From Opitutus sp. GAS368 (GTDB taxonomy: Bacteria > Verrucomicrobiota > Verrucomicrobiia > Opitutales > Opitutaceae), in assembly GCF_900104925.1 (NCBI RefSeq), contig NZ_LT629735.1, positions 2,326,291 to 2,390,290 of the forward strand: 64,000 nucleotides of DNA, in the 5' to 3' direction. The position numbers and the translations under genes are program-made. Numbering within the stretch: the stretch's first letter is position 1; each line of letters starts with the position of its first letter. Below, one piece after another: positions 1 to 8,135 of the stretch. The notes under the pieces were generated by a model. It ran no database searches. It saw only the letters and a program-made list of their open reading frames with translations, and was not told the origin of the DNA.

Positions 1-2
1 CC

Positions 3-437
3 GTCCACCACAACGGCTGGGTCGGCGCCAACCCGAACGGCTACACGACCTGGCCGGGCTTCCACAGCTGGATTGACGGCGGCTTTGTCGCGAAAGCCGG
101 GCTCAAGCTCGCCGACATTGCACCGGGCATCGTTCCGGCGCAGCCGCTCGCCCTCGCCAAGCAGGCTGACGGCCGCGATCCGTTCTTCGTTGCGACCATG
201 AATTATCTCATCGAGCAGAACAAGCTCGTCGAGCCGCTCTACGCCTTGGAGAAGAAAGGGGTGTTCAAGGCCGAAGTCGCTGCTACCAGCACCGAGGCGC
301 AGGACTTCATCAAGGCCCGCTTCCTGACCGGCGGGCAGATGCTCGCCAGCATCTGGATCACCGCCTGGAAGAACGCCGAGGACGACAAGTATCTGCGGGC
401 CTCCCTGATCAAGCGGGCGATCAAGAACACCCCGTGA
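3..437 (+). CDS. 3' end of an unidentified protein (partial)
   Basis: An open frame runs in from the left edge and stops at 435-437; at least 144 residues are in the window. The visible part has a WPGFHSWIDGG segment and a helix-rich C-terminus (AxxFIKARFLTGGQMLASIW). The His/Trp-rich stretch followed by helices vaguely recalls the C-terminal part of S1/P1-nuclease or phospholipase C-like zinc enzymes, but no complete metal site is visible, so no function is assigned. The stop overlaps the GTG start of crcB by four bases (GTGA), which suggests translational coupling. Confidence 0.75.
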   Translation, partial: VHHNGWVGANPNGYTTWPGFHSWIDGGFVAKAGLKLADIAPGIVPAQPLALAKQADGRDPFFVATMNYLIEQNKLVEPLYALEKKGVFKAEVAATSTEAQDFIKARFLTGGQMLASIWITAWKNAEDDKYLRASLIKRAIKNTP

Positions 438-805
438 GCGTCCTGCCGGCACTGCTCTGGGTTGCCCTCGGCGGCGCGGCCGGCTCGGTCGCCCGCGCGC
501 TGGTGGCGCTGTCACTGCCGGGCCGTTTCCCGTGGGCCACGCTGCTCATCAACGTCCTCGGCTCGCTGCTGATTGGCTGGCTCATGGCGCGGCTCGGGCC
601 GGTCGAGACCACGACGGGCGCCTCGATGCGCAACCTGCTCGTCACGGGTTTCTGCGGCGGCTTCACGACGTTTTCCACGTTCAGCTGGCAGACCCTCGAG
701 CAGATGCAGAAGGGGCAGTGGGGCGCCGCCACGGCGAACGTGTTGCTGTCGGTCTCGCTCTGTCTGGTGTCGGTCTGGCTGGGTTTCCGGTTGGGCCGCG
801 CATGA
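434..805 (+). CDS. crcB: Fluoride ion channel CrcB/FluC
   Basis: A 123-residue, four-helix membrane protein of the Fluc family, which exports cytoplasmic fluoride as an antiparallel dimer. Visible family marks are Arg21 in GSVARA, the central Asn40 in TLLINVLGS, and the signature GFCGGFTTFSTFS at residues 72-84 carrying the pore phenylalanines. Length is typical for the family. The GTG start is chosen because it sits in a GTGA overlap with the upstream stop. The 3' end overlaps the next gene by ATGA, so all three genes are probably one transcript. No fluoride riboswitch is expected here because the gene lies inside an operon. Confidence 0.95.
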   Translation: MSVLPALLWVALGGAAGSVARALVALSLPGRFPWATLLINVLGSLLIGWLMARLGPVETTTGASMRNLLVTGFCGGFTTFSTFSWQTLEQMQKGQWGAATANVLLSVSLCLVSVWLGFRLGRA

Positions 806-2412
806 AGCGGCGCCTCCTCGTCCTTGGCCTGTTGCTCTGGACGGGCGGAGTCGCGGCGGAAACGGACCTGACGGCGCGCGTCGTCATTCTCGCCAACTCG
901 CGCCAGCCGGAATCGGTCCGGCTCGCGGAGTTCTACGCGGAGCAGCGCGCGGTGCCCGCCGCCAACATCCTCGCCCTGCCGCTGCCCGAGGCCGAGAACA
1001 TCACCTGGCGCGAGTTCATCGACCAGGTCTGGCAACCGGTGCAGGACGAACTGCTCCGGCGCGGCTGGATCGAGGGCACGACCAGCAGCCTGCTCGATAA
1101 ACTGGGCCGGCGGCGCTACGCCCCGGCGAGCCACCGGATTTCCTACCTCGTCGTCTGTCGCGGCGTGCCGCTGCGCATCTACAACGACCCGACCCTGCTC
1201 GAGGAAAAGCCGGGCCGGAAGATCCCGGCGGAACTGAACAAGAACGAATCGGCGGTCGACGCGGAGCTGAGCCTGATCGCGCAGGGTGGCTACGACATCA
1301 CCGCGCTGGTGCCCAATCCGCTCTTTGCCAACGACCGGCCGCCGGGGCCTGACGCCGGGATGGTGGTCAAGGTCACGCGGCTTGACGGACCGACCTGGGC
1401 GAGCGCCCGGCATCTGGTCACCGCCGCACTGGAAGCCGAGCGCACCGGGCTGCTCGGCCGCTACTATGTGGATCTCAAGGGACCGCATGCGGAGGGCGAT
1501 GACTGGCTGCAGGCCACGGAGAAGCAGCTGCGGGAACTCGGTTTCGACGGCGACACGGAGTCCACCGGCGCGACCTTCGGGGCGGAGGCGCGCTTCGACG
1601 CCCCCGTGCTTTATTTCGGCTGGTATGCCGGGAACCTCAACGGCCCGTTTGCCCGCGAGGGCTTTGCCTTTCCGCCCGGCGCCGTGGCCCTGCACATCCA
1701 CAGTTTCTCGGCCACGACGCTCCGTTCCGACTCAGCGGGCTGGTGCGGGCCGTTCGTGGCGCGCGGAGTGACCGCCACCGTGGGCAACGTCTTCGAGCCC
1801 TACCTGGAGTTCACCCACCGGCCCAACCTGCTGCTGCGCGCCCTGGCGCAGGGGAAGAACTTTGGTGACGCGGTGTATTACGCGCTGCCGGCGCTGAGCT
1901 GGCAGGCCGTGGCCATCGGCGACCCGCTCTACCGGCCGTTCCGGGTCCCGCTGGAGAACCAGGGTTCGGCCCCGTATGCGGTCATGCGGCGGGCGAATCT
2001 GCTGGGGCGCGAAGGGCGGAAACCGGAGGCGCTCGCCTTACTCAAGGGCGCGCTGCGCGAGCAACCCGGTCTGGCGCTGGGCCTGGCCCTTGCGAAGCTG
2101 GCGGTGGCGGAAAACGATCCGCCGGCCGCGGTGGCCGCGATTGGCTTTGCGCCGGCGCTCACCGCGATCCGGCCCGAGGACTGGCCGTTGCTGCGGGAGA
2201 TGGCCGGCCTGCTGGCGGCCAACGGCGCGCGGCCGGCGGCGCTGCAGGTTTATGCGAACCTCGCCCGGGCCAAGGCGCCGACCCCGGAAGCGCTGAAGGC
2301 GTTGCTGACCGAGGCGCGCTCGACGGCGGACGCCGCCGGCGATCTGAAGCACTCGCTGGAATTCGCGCGGCAGCTCAGCGAGTTGGCGCCGCCGTCCGCG
2401 CCGGCCAAATAA
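802..2412 (+). CDS. TIGR03790 family secreted protein
   Basis: 536 residues. The ATG at 802 overlaps the crcB stop (ATGA) and gives a clean signal peptide (MKRRLLVLGLLLWTGGVAA), so it is preferred over longer in-frame starts. The N-terminal half, with LTARVVILANSRQPES, LAEFYAEQRAVPAANI and YLVVCRGVPLRI, matches the TIGR03790 family, an uncharacterised exported family seen in Verrucomicrobiota, Planctomycetota and Acidobacteriota. The last ~150 residues are Ala/Leu-rich and look like TPR-type helical repeats (REGRKPEALALLKGAL, NGARPAALQVYANLAR). The role is unknown; assignment to the family is by recognition of the sequence pattern only. Confidence 0.8.
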   Translation: MKRRLLVLGLLLWTGGVAAETDLTARVVILANSRQPESVRLAEFYAEQRAVPAANILALPLPEAENITWREFIDQVWQPVQDELLRRGWIEGTTSSLLDKLGRRRYAPASHRISYLVVCRGVPLRIYNDPTLLEEKPGRKIPAELNKNESAVDAELSLIAQGGYDITALVPNPLFANDRPPGPDAGMVVKVTRLDGPTWASARHLVTAALEAERTGLLGRYYVDLKGPHAEGDDWLQATEKQLRELGFDGDTESTGATFGAEARFDAPVLYFGWYAGNLNGPFAREGFAFPPGAVALHIHSFSATTLRSDSAGWCGPFVARGVTATVGNVFEPYLEFTHRPNLLLRALAQGKNFGDAVYYALPALSWQAVAIGDPLYRPFRVPLENQGSAPYAVMRRANLLGREGRKPEALALLKGALREQPGLALGLALAKLAVAENDPPAAVAAIGFAPALTAIRPEDWPLLREMAGLLAANGARPAALQVYANLARAKAPTPEALKALLTEARSTADAAGDLKHSLEFARQLSELAPPSAPAK

Positions 2413-2435
2413 AAAAGCCCGCCGGATGGCGGGCT
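2409..2435 (-). terminator. Rho-independent terminator for clpP
   Basis: Read on the minus strand: AGCCCGCC, 4-base loop, GGCGGGCT, then a run of seven or eight T. It lies 90 bases downstream of the clpP stop and overlaps the last bases of the convergent TIGR03790 gene. The U-tract orientation fits termination of clpP, not of the plus-strand gene. Confidence 0.8.
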
Positions 2436-2442
2436 GGATTGG

Positions 2443-2517
2443 AGGTGGAACCCGGCCTCCGGACGGGTTTGCCTTGGCGTGAATCCTGAAAGCGCGTCCG
2501 GAGGCCGCGCTCCACCT
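2443..2517. repeat. Palindromic element (family A)
   Basis: Two 23-base arms at 2443-2465 and 2495-2517 are inverted copies (21 of 23 match). The left arm, starting AGGTGGAACCCGGCCTCC, is nearly repeated at 54473-54495, and its start resembles the arms at 11817 and 63736. It fills the gap between the convergent TIGR03790 gene and clpP. Confidence 0.8.
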
Positions 2518-2524
2518 TTAAGGC

Positions 2525-3175
2525 TCAGATCTTGTCGACGATCTTGTCGGCCAGGCCGTAGGCGATGGACTCCTCGGCGTTCAGGTAGAAATCGCGGTCG
2601 GAATCCTTGGCGACCTTGTCGAACGGCTGGCCCGAGGCCGTGGCGAGGATCTGGTTCAGCTCGAGGCGGAGCTTCTCCATTTCCTTGGCCTGGATGTTGA
2701 TGTCCGAGGCGGGGCCGACCATCCGGCCGGTGATGAGCGGCTGGTGGATGAGCACGCGGGCGTGCGGGTAGATGTAGCGGTTGCCCTTCTTGGCGGCGGA
2801 GAGGAGGATCGAGCCCATGGACGCGGCCATGCCGGTGACGACGATCTTCACCGGGGAGGTGATGAGCTTGATGGTGTCGTAGACCGCCATGCCGGCCGTG
2901 ATCGAGCCGCCGGGCGTGTTCATGTAGAAGGTGATGTCCTTGCCCGGGCCGGTGGTCTCGAGGTAGAGCAGCTTCTCGGTGAGATCCTTGGCGGTCTCGT
3001 CGGTTACCGCGCCCCACAGGAAGATTTTCCGCTGCTCCAGGAATTTCTTCTGGATCAGGGCGCCGACCGGCGTGGCGGTGGGCTTCGGGGTGGGATCGTC
3101 GCGGTCGTCGTCCTCGTCGTCGAGACGGGGCGGGACCGGGCTCTGGTATTCGCGGGTGAGATTGTGAGCGGACAT
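2525..3175 (-). CDS. clpP: ATP-dependent Clp protease proteolytic subunit
   Basis: 216 residues, serine peptidase family S14. It forms the tetradecameric chamber that degrades proteins unfolded by ClpX/ClpA. Catalytic Ser119 lies in GMAASMGS, His144 in RVLIHQPL and Asp195 in DSDRDFYL; the oxyanion strand TFYMNTPGGS is at 82-91. The family is usually about 195-205 residues. Here the N-terminus has an extra acidic, proline-rich stretch (DDEDDDRDD at 19-27), unusual for the axial-pore loop region. The ATG at 3175 is preferred because the upstream in-frame sequence is Pro/Ser-rich shadow translation. No clpX or tig is adjacent, so the gene is probably monocistronic, ending at the hairpin at 2409-2435. 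Confidence 0.95.
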   Translation of the reverse strand: MSAHNLTREYQSPVPPRLDDEDDDRDDPTPKPTATPVGALIQKKFLEQRKIFLWGAVTDETAKDLTEKLLYLETTGPGKDITFYMNTPGGSITAGMAVYDTIKLITSPVKIVVTGMAASMGSILLSAAKKGNRYIYPHARVLIHQPLITGRMVGPASDINIQAKEMEKLRLELNQILATASGQPFDKVAKDSDRDFYLNAEESIAYGLADKIVDKI

Positions 3176-3242
3176 GGGGTCGAAACGTGCACCGGTCGGC
3201 CCGTTTTGCGAGTAGTTTTTGCACCCGGGCGCGGGGGCGCGC

Positions 3243-5651
3243 TCAATCCGTGCGGAGGGCCACGAGGGGGTCCAGCTTCGAGGCGCGCCAGGCGGGGAGC
3301 AGGATGGCCAGGGTGCCGGTGCCGGTGACGACGGCGGCGGCAAGCAGGAGCGGCGAGGCGGTCAGCCCGTCCATGTCGTAAACGAGTCCCTGCAGCACCT
3401 TGGTGAGGGCCAGGGTGCCGGCGAGGCCGAGCAGGAGGCCCAAGGCGACCCAGCGCAGGCCCTGGCCGAGGACGAGCCGGAGGATGTCGCCGCCGAGGGC
3501 GCCGATGGCGAGGCGCACGCCGATTTCGCGGGTGCGCTGCACGATGTGGTAGCTGAGCGTGCCGTAGAGGCCGACGGCCACGAGGCCGAGCGCGGTGGCC
3601 ATGAAAAAGTCGACGAGACCCGTGACGGCGCGCTCGCCGGCGGTGGCTTTTTGCACGACCTGGTTGAGGGTGCGGATGTCCTTGAGCGGCAGCTCGCGAC
3701 TGATGCTCGCGACGGTCGAGCGGAGGAGCGGGACGAGGAAGGCGGCGGGCTGGGTGGAGCGCAGGTTGACATACACGGTGTTGCCCCAATGGCCCGGCGG
3801 GGTCGTATACATCTCGGGCTGGACTTTGGCCGTGGCATTCCACTGGCGCACGTTCTCGACGACCCCGACGACGGTGGCGGTATACCACGGGTCCTTGGGC
3901 TGGTTGGCGCGGAAGACCTGCCCGATCGGGTTCTTGTCGGGCCAGCATTTTTCGACGAAGGCGCGGTTCACCACCACGCCGAGAAGGCCGTCCTTGGACA
4001 TGTCGTCCGCCGGCGTAAGATTGCGGCCGCGCACCAGGGCGATGCCCATGGTCTCGAAATAACCCGGGGTCACGGACGAGCGCTCGACGCTGGTCCGCTT
4101 CTGGGCGGGATCGTAGGCCTCGTCGTTGACGAGGGCGTTGGTGTTGCTGCCGCCCTCGAGCGGGAGCTTGGAGGTAAGGCCGACCGACGTGACACCCGGG
4201 AGGGCGCCGAGGCGCCCGGCGAGGGTCTGCCAGAGGCGGACGCGGTCCTCGTTCTCCTTGTAGATGTCGCCGCGGAGGCTGAGCTTGGCCGAGAGGACGT
4301 AGTCGGTGGCCAGGAGTTTGTTCTGCCCGATGATCTTGAAATAACTGGCCGAGAAGAGGGCGGCGCCGTTGGCGAGCACGAAGGCGACGGCAATCTGCGC
4401 GATCAGCAGCGTGCGCAGCATGAGGTGGCGGGAACGGGAGCCGACGGCGCCGCGCGCGTCGCTGCGGATGATCCCGGCGAGGGACGTGCGGGCGGCCGCG
4501 AGCGCGGGCGGGATGCCGGCGAACAGCGCGGTGAGCAGGCTGGCGCCGAGGGCGAAAAGCAGCGCGAAGCCATCGATCGTGATGGCGGCCCTGCGGGCCT
4601 CGCCGACGGGGGCGGCGGCCTTCAGCACGGCATTGCCGCCAAAGGCAATCAGAAGACCCAGTGCGGCGCCGAGGGCCGCGAGGACGAGGCTTTCGGTCAG
4701 GGCGAGCCGCACGAGCCGGCCGCGCGTGGCGCCAAGGGCGACGCGCACACCGAACTCGCCCTGACGCTGCGCACTGCGGGCGAGGAGCATCGAGGCCACG
4801 TTGGCGCAGGCGACCAGCAGCACCAGCGCCACGGCGCCAAAGAGCAGCCAGATTTTCCCGCCCACGTCCTTGGTCATTTCGACGCGGAGGGAGCGGACGA
4901 GGAATTCCTTGCGGGTGTTGGAGTCGGGGTAGAGCGCGGTCAGCTTTTTGCCGATGGCCTTGATCTCGGCGTCGGCGGTGCCGGGTGTGACGCCGGCCTT
5001 GAGGCGGGCGAGGCCGCAGAGGTAATGGCTGTCCCGCTGCTTGCGCTCTTTCTCATCCATGGAGTAGGGGAGCCAGATCTGGCAGTCCTCGGTGCGCATC
5101 CACGGGGCGGCGAACTCAAAGCTGGCGGGCATGATGCCGACCACGGTGGCGTCGCCGCCGTTGACGCGGATGCTGCGGCCGACAAGGTCGGGATCGCCGG
5201 CGAAGGCCTGCTGCCACAGGCTGTAGCTGACGACGGCCACGGACGCGGCGCCCTGCAGGCAATCGTCGGGCCCGAGCAGGCGTCCGCGCAGCGGAGCGAT
5301 CCCAAAGGCAGCCAGGACGCCGGGGGTCGCCCTCACTCCGGCGACGGCCTGGGCGTTTTCGCTGCCGACGTTGACCGTGCCCGGGCCATAGACGCCGAAT
5401 TGCGCGAAGGAAGTGCTCTGCTCATGGAGATCGAGGAAGTCGGCCGGGGAGAGGGGCCAGCCGTCGCCGGACCAGACCTGGACGAGCTGGTCGGATTCGG
5501 GGTAGTCGAAAGGATGGACGACGAGGGCTCGCAGCGTGCTGAACATGGCCGTCGAGGAGCCGATGCCGACGGCGAGCGTGAAGGTGGCGACAAGGGTGAA
5601 GCCGCGGGCTTTGGCCAGCTGGCGGAAGGCGAGGCGTAGATCGGTGTGCAT
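3243..5651 (-). CDS. MacB/FtsX-type orphan permease (ADOP family)
   Basis: 802 residues. It has the N-terminal MHTDLRLAFRQLAKARGFTL start, a MacB periplasmic core domain, then two FtsX-type permease domains: four-helix blocks near residues 270-420 (LLVACANVASMLLARSA) and at the C-terminus (TREIGVRLAIGALGGDILRL). This is the layout of duplicated orphan permeases (ADOP), which lack an ATPase gene beside them; none is seen here. The substrate is unknown. By family it probably exports or acts mechanically on the envelope with a shared ATPase. A second, divergent member is at 51936-54347. Confidence 0.85.
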   Translation of the reverse strand: MHTDLRLAFRQLAKARGFTLVATFTLAVGIGSSTAMFSTLRALVVHPFDYPESDQLVQVWSGDGWPLSPADFLDLHEQSTSFAQFGVYGPGTVNVGSENAQAVAGVRATPGVLAAFGIAPLRGRLLGPDDCLQGAASVAVVSYSLWQQAFAGDPDLVGRSIRVNGGDATVVGIMPASFEFAAPWMRTEDCQIWLPYSMDEKERKQRDSHYLCGLARLKAGVTPGTADAEIKAIGKKLTALYPDSNTRKEFLVRSLRVEMTKDVGGKIWLLFGAVALVLLVACANVASMLLARSAQRQGEFGVRVALGATRGRLVRLALTESLVLAALGAALGLLIAFGGNAVLKAAAPVGEARRAAITIDGFALLFALGASLLTALFAGIPPALAAARTSLAGIIRSDARGAVGSRSRHLMLRTLLIAQIAVAFVLANGAALFSASYFKIIGQNKLLATDYVLSAKLSLRGDIYKENEDRVRLWQTLAGRLGALPGVTSVGLTSKLPLEGGSNTNALVNDEAYDPAQKRTSVERSSVTPGYFETMGIALVRGRNLTPADDMSKDGLLGVVVNRAFVEKCWPDKNPIGQVFRANQPKDPWYTATVVGVVENVRQWNATAKVQPEMYTTPPGHWGNTVYVNLRSTQPAAFLVPLLRSTVASISRELPLKDIRTLNQVVQKATAGERAVTGLVDFFMATALGLVAVGLYGTLSYHIVQRTREIGVRLAIGALGGDILRLVLGQGLRWVALGLLLGLAGTLALTKVLQGLVYDMDGLTASPLLLAAAVVTGTGTLAILLPAWRASKLDPLVALRTD

Positions 5652-5772
5652 CGACAGGATGAAGGATGGAACGGGCGCGTGCCGTGATAGAACCCGGATG
5701 TCGCGCCGAGGTTACATGAAAAATCCGCGCGCCATGGCGGACGCACGGATGGGGACCTGTCGACAGCCCGGC

Positions 5773-7362
5773 TTATTTCGCCGGTTTGGCGTTCCAGACC
5801 TCCAGCATATCGGGCGAGCCCTGGGCCCGCACGCCGTTGTCATTCAGGATCTCGTCGGTCGCCGCCAGCATCTCCTTGCGCGGGAAAACCAGGGCCTCGC
5901 CGCCGTGGTTGTCGAACTCCAGGGTGATGAACTCGTCTGCGGAGTCCCGCAACAGGCCGACGAGGTGTCGCAGATTCCGGACGGCGGTGCCGTTGACCGT
6001 CTTGAGCACGTGCCCGACGTGGGGACCGTAGCCCTTCGCGAGCCGGTGGGGGAAAAACGGCGAGGAGAGAATCACGAGTTCCTCGTCCGGGAACGCCGGC
6101 TTGTCGCTGCGCCGAACGGCCAACGGGCTGCGGATCGCGCTCAGCATGACGACGAGGTTGGCGTTGGCGCTAAACGATCCGAGGAGCTGTGCCGTGGCTT
6201 TGGAGAACACCAGCGGCCCGAACACAAAATAAGAGGGATAGGCGTCTTTCAGGTCAGGAATCAGCATTGGCCGGTCGGGCGAGACGGGCAGGTCGACTTT
6301 GAGCTCCCGGCCCGTGCGGACCAGCGTGAGCGGCACCTTGCCGTTCTGCGCTATCTGCTGAATGCGGTATTGGAAACGAACACGAAGGTTCGACCCGAGT
6401 TTGATCATGCCCTGGTCGTCGATGCTTGTGTCACCGACCTTTGTGATGACGTCCCACTCCTTCAGGGGATACGCGGGGTCGGATTCATAAGGTTCGTGGA
6501 CGACGATGCCTTCGACGGATTTGTCGAGCTTGAGGTAGGCGCGCAGCGCCGGATTCTCCAGGGTCTGGAGCTCGTCGAACATGGCGGGTTTTCCCTGGTA
6601 GGGCCCCCGCGCGATGTCCCGCAGGAAAAAATCGATCTCCTCGTTGGGAATGATGTAGCCGATGTTCTGGGTGTTGTTGAGGGTGCTGAAGGCGAGGCCG
6701 ATCATTTTGTCGCCGGCGATGGCCGGGCCGCCGCTGTTGCCGGGGTTGATGGCCGCGTCGATCTGGATGCGCAGGCCCGAGGTCGGGAAATTATAGGGCA
6801 CAAACTCGATCCGCGAGACGATGCCCTTGGTGATCGAGAGGCTGGTGCCGCCCGTCGGAAAGCCGTAGGCCATCACCGCATCTTTGACGTCAGGCAGCGT
6901 GTTCGCCCGGGCCAGCGGCGCATGCGTGTCGAAAAAGGTTTCGTCATCCAGTTTTAACACTGCGAGGTCGATGCCGGGGGCGACCGCGACCACCGAGGCG
7001 GAAATCTTGTCCCCCGCCTGGCTGGCTTGGATCTGGACCTGGCTGGCATAGAGCACGACGTGGGCGTTGGTGAGGATGCGCTTACCCTCGATGACCACCC
7101 CGGAGCCGGTCAATTCGCTGGGCGCCTGCTTGGTCCAGGGCCGATAGAGGTCGGGGTAGCGGACGGTGGAAAAAACCTTCACGACGGAATTCTCCACCCC
7201 GCTCACGCCCGGTTCGGCCGGGGTTTTCGGTGTCGCGGCAGGCGGGTTTGCAGGAGGAGGTATGTTCGTTGTCGGGGTTTGGGCGGCCAGCTGGCCGGTC
7301 AGGCAGAGCACGATGAAAATCAGCGGAGCAAGTGCGCGGCAGGGGCGGAGGAGGATATTCAT
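5773..7362 (-). CDS. Secreted HtrA/Deg-like serine protease
   Basis: 529 residues from ATG 7362, which gives a signal peptide (LAPLIFIVLCLTGQLAAQ) followed by a Pro/Ala-rich linker. The trypsin-like S1C domain has an intact triad: His101 in TNAHVV, Asp132 in GIDLAVLKL and Ser210 in NPGNSGGPA. A PDZ domain follows around residues 290-370, with a second PDZ-like segment near 430-510 (GYGPHVGHVLKTVNGTAV). The arrangement resembles the plant/bacterial Deg9-like branch more than classic DegP. It likely acts in periplasmic protein quality control. About 120 bases separate it from the next minus-strand gene and 145 from guaD; both gaps lack clear signals. Confidence 0.88.
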   Translation of the reverse strand: MNILLRPCRALAPLIFIVLCLTGQLAAQTPTTNIPPPANPPAATPKTPAEPGVSGVENSVVKVFSTVRYPDLYRPWTKQAPSELTGSGVVIEGKRILTNAHVVLYASQVQIQASQAGDKISASVVAVAPGIDLAVLKLDDETFFDTHAPLARANTLPDVKDAVMAYGFPTGGTSLSITKGIVSRIEFVPYNFPTSGLRIQIDAAINPGNSGGPAIAGDKMIGLAFSTLNNTQNIGYIIPNEEIDFFLRDIARGPYQGKPAMFDELQTLENPALRAYLKLDKSVEGIVVHEPYESDPAYPLKEWDVITKVGDTSIDDQGMIKLGSNLRVRFQYRIQQIAQNGKVPLTLVRTGRELKVDLPVSPDRPMLIPDLKDAYPSYFVFGPLVFSKATAQLLGSFSANANLVVMLSAIRSPLAVRRSDKPAFPDEELVILSSPFFPHRLAKGYGPHVGHVLKTVNGTAVRNLRHLVGLLRDSADEFITLEFDNHGGEALVFPRKEMLAATDEILNDNGVRAQGSPDMLEVWNAKPAK

Positions 7363-7507
7363 GAGCGGGACGAGGTTACGCTGCTCCTCGGAACCGGGCA
7401 ATCGCATAGTGCACGGTCGGGATCGCTACTTCGGTTGGACCGCGCCTTCATCCACGCGGCCAGCACCGCGCATTCATCGTCCGTGATCTTGGTGCGATTG
7501 CTGGTAT

Positions 7508-7978
7508 TCAGTAGCGCACTTTGTCCTGCTTGGCCGCCCAGCCCTTGAAGCTGGCCAGCGCGGCATCCCGCAGGAAGGGCTGCATCTTGATCGCGCGCTT
7601 CTCCGGCGCCAGCGGCACCTGCTGATAGATGAAGTCGTCGTCGAAGCCGATGGCGGCCGCGTCCGCCCGCGTGTTGCCGTAATAGACGGTCGGGATGCGC
7701 GCCCAGTAGATGGCCGAGAGGCACATCGGGCAAGGCTCGCAGCTGGTGTAGAGTTCGCAGTCGGTGAGCTGAAAGGTCTTGAGATTGGCACAGGCATCGC
7801 GGATGGCCGTGACCTCGGCGTGCGCCGTCGGGTCGTTGGTGGAGGTGACGCGGTTGTTGCCGCGGCCGACGATCTGGCCCGACCGGACGACGACGCAGCC
7901 GAACGGTCCGCCGCGGCCGGCCGCCATGCCCTCGTCAGCGAGCTTGATCGCTTCGCGCATGAAATTCTCGTTACTCAT
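7508..7978 (-). CDS. guaD: Guanine deaminase
   Basis: 156 residues, the same length as the small Bacillus-type guanine deaminase. It hydrolyses guanine to xanthine and ammonia. The zinc site is complete: His53 and proton-shuttling Glu55 in TAHAEVTAI, and Cys83/Cys86 in EPCPMC. The C-terminal segment (AAIGFDDDFIYQQV), characteristic of the domain-swapped guanine deaminase dimer, is present and separates it from tRNA or cytidine deaminases. ATG 7978 fits the family start. The gene is divergent from the malate synthase/ureide operon and supplies xanthine to the xanthine dehydrogenase at 14716. Confidence 0.93.
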   Translation of the reverse strand: MSNENFMREAIKLADEGMAAGRGGPFGCVVVRSGQIVGRGNNRVTSTNDPTAHAEVTAIRDACANLKTFQLTDCELYTSCEPCPMCLSAIYWARIPTVYYGNTRADAAAIGFDDDFIYQQVPLAPEKRAIKMQPFLRDAALASFKGWAAKQDKVRY

Positions 7979-8030
7979 CGGGCGGCATGAGAACACAGGG
8001 CGGGTGAAAGTTGAAGGGTGAAAGTGTCGG

Positions 8031-8082
8031 GTAGGGCGAGTCGTCCCGACGAGCCGCGGCTCATCCGGAGGATTCGCCCTAC
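8031..8082. repeat. Palindromic element in the guaD/aceB divergent gap
   Basis: Arms 8031-8054 and 8059-8082 are inverted copies with 20 of 24 matches, starting GTAGGGCGAGTC and ending GATTCGCCCTAC, with a 4-base loop. It lies in the shared upstream region of guaD and aceB, so it could affect their expression, but its form is that of the dispersed elements. Confidence 0.75.
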
Positions 8083-8135
8083 CACTCTGGTGCTGACAGG
8101 GCGGGACTCCCCGGCTTTGCTGCCCGGCTACCAAC

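Noticed and set aside
434-500. Fluoride riboswitch before crcB
   Set aside because: The crcB start overlaps the preceding coding region, leaving no leader for a riboswitch.
3219-5639. An 806-codon plus-strand open frame opposite the permease
   Set aside because: It is exactly antisense to a clear FtsX-type permease and its composition (Gly/Ala/Glu/Arg-rich, no domain words) is that of a high-GC shadow.
7400-7507. Minus-strand words ITDDECAVLAAWMKAR upstream of the HtrA-like gene, resembling the end of a cytochrome c-like protein
   Set aside because: Only about 15 residues, no haem motif CxxCH and no neighbouring coding frame; likely chance.
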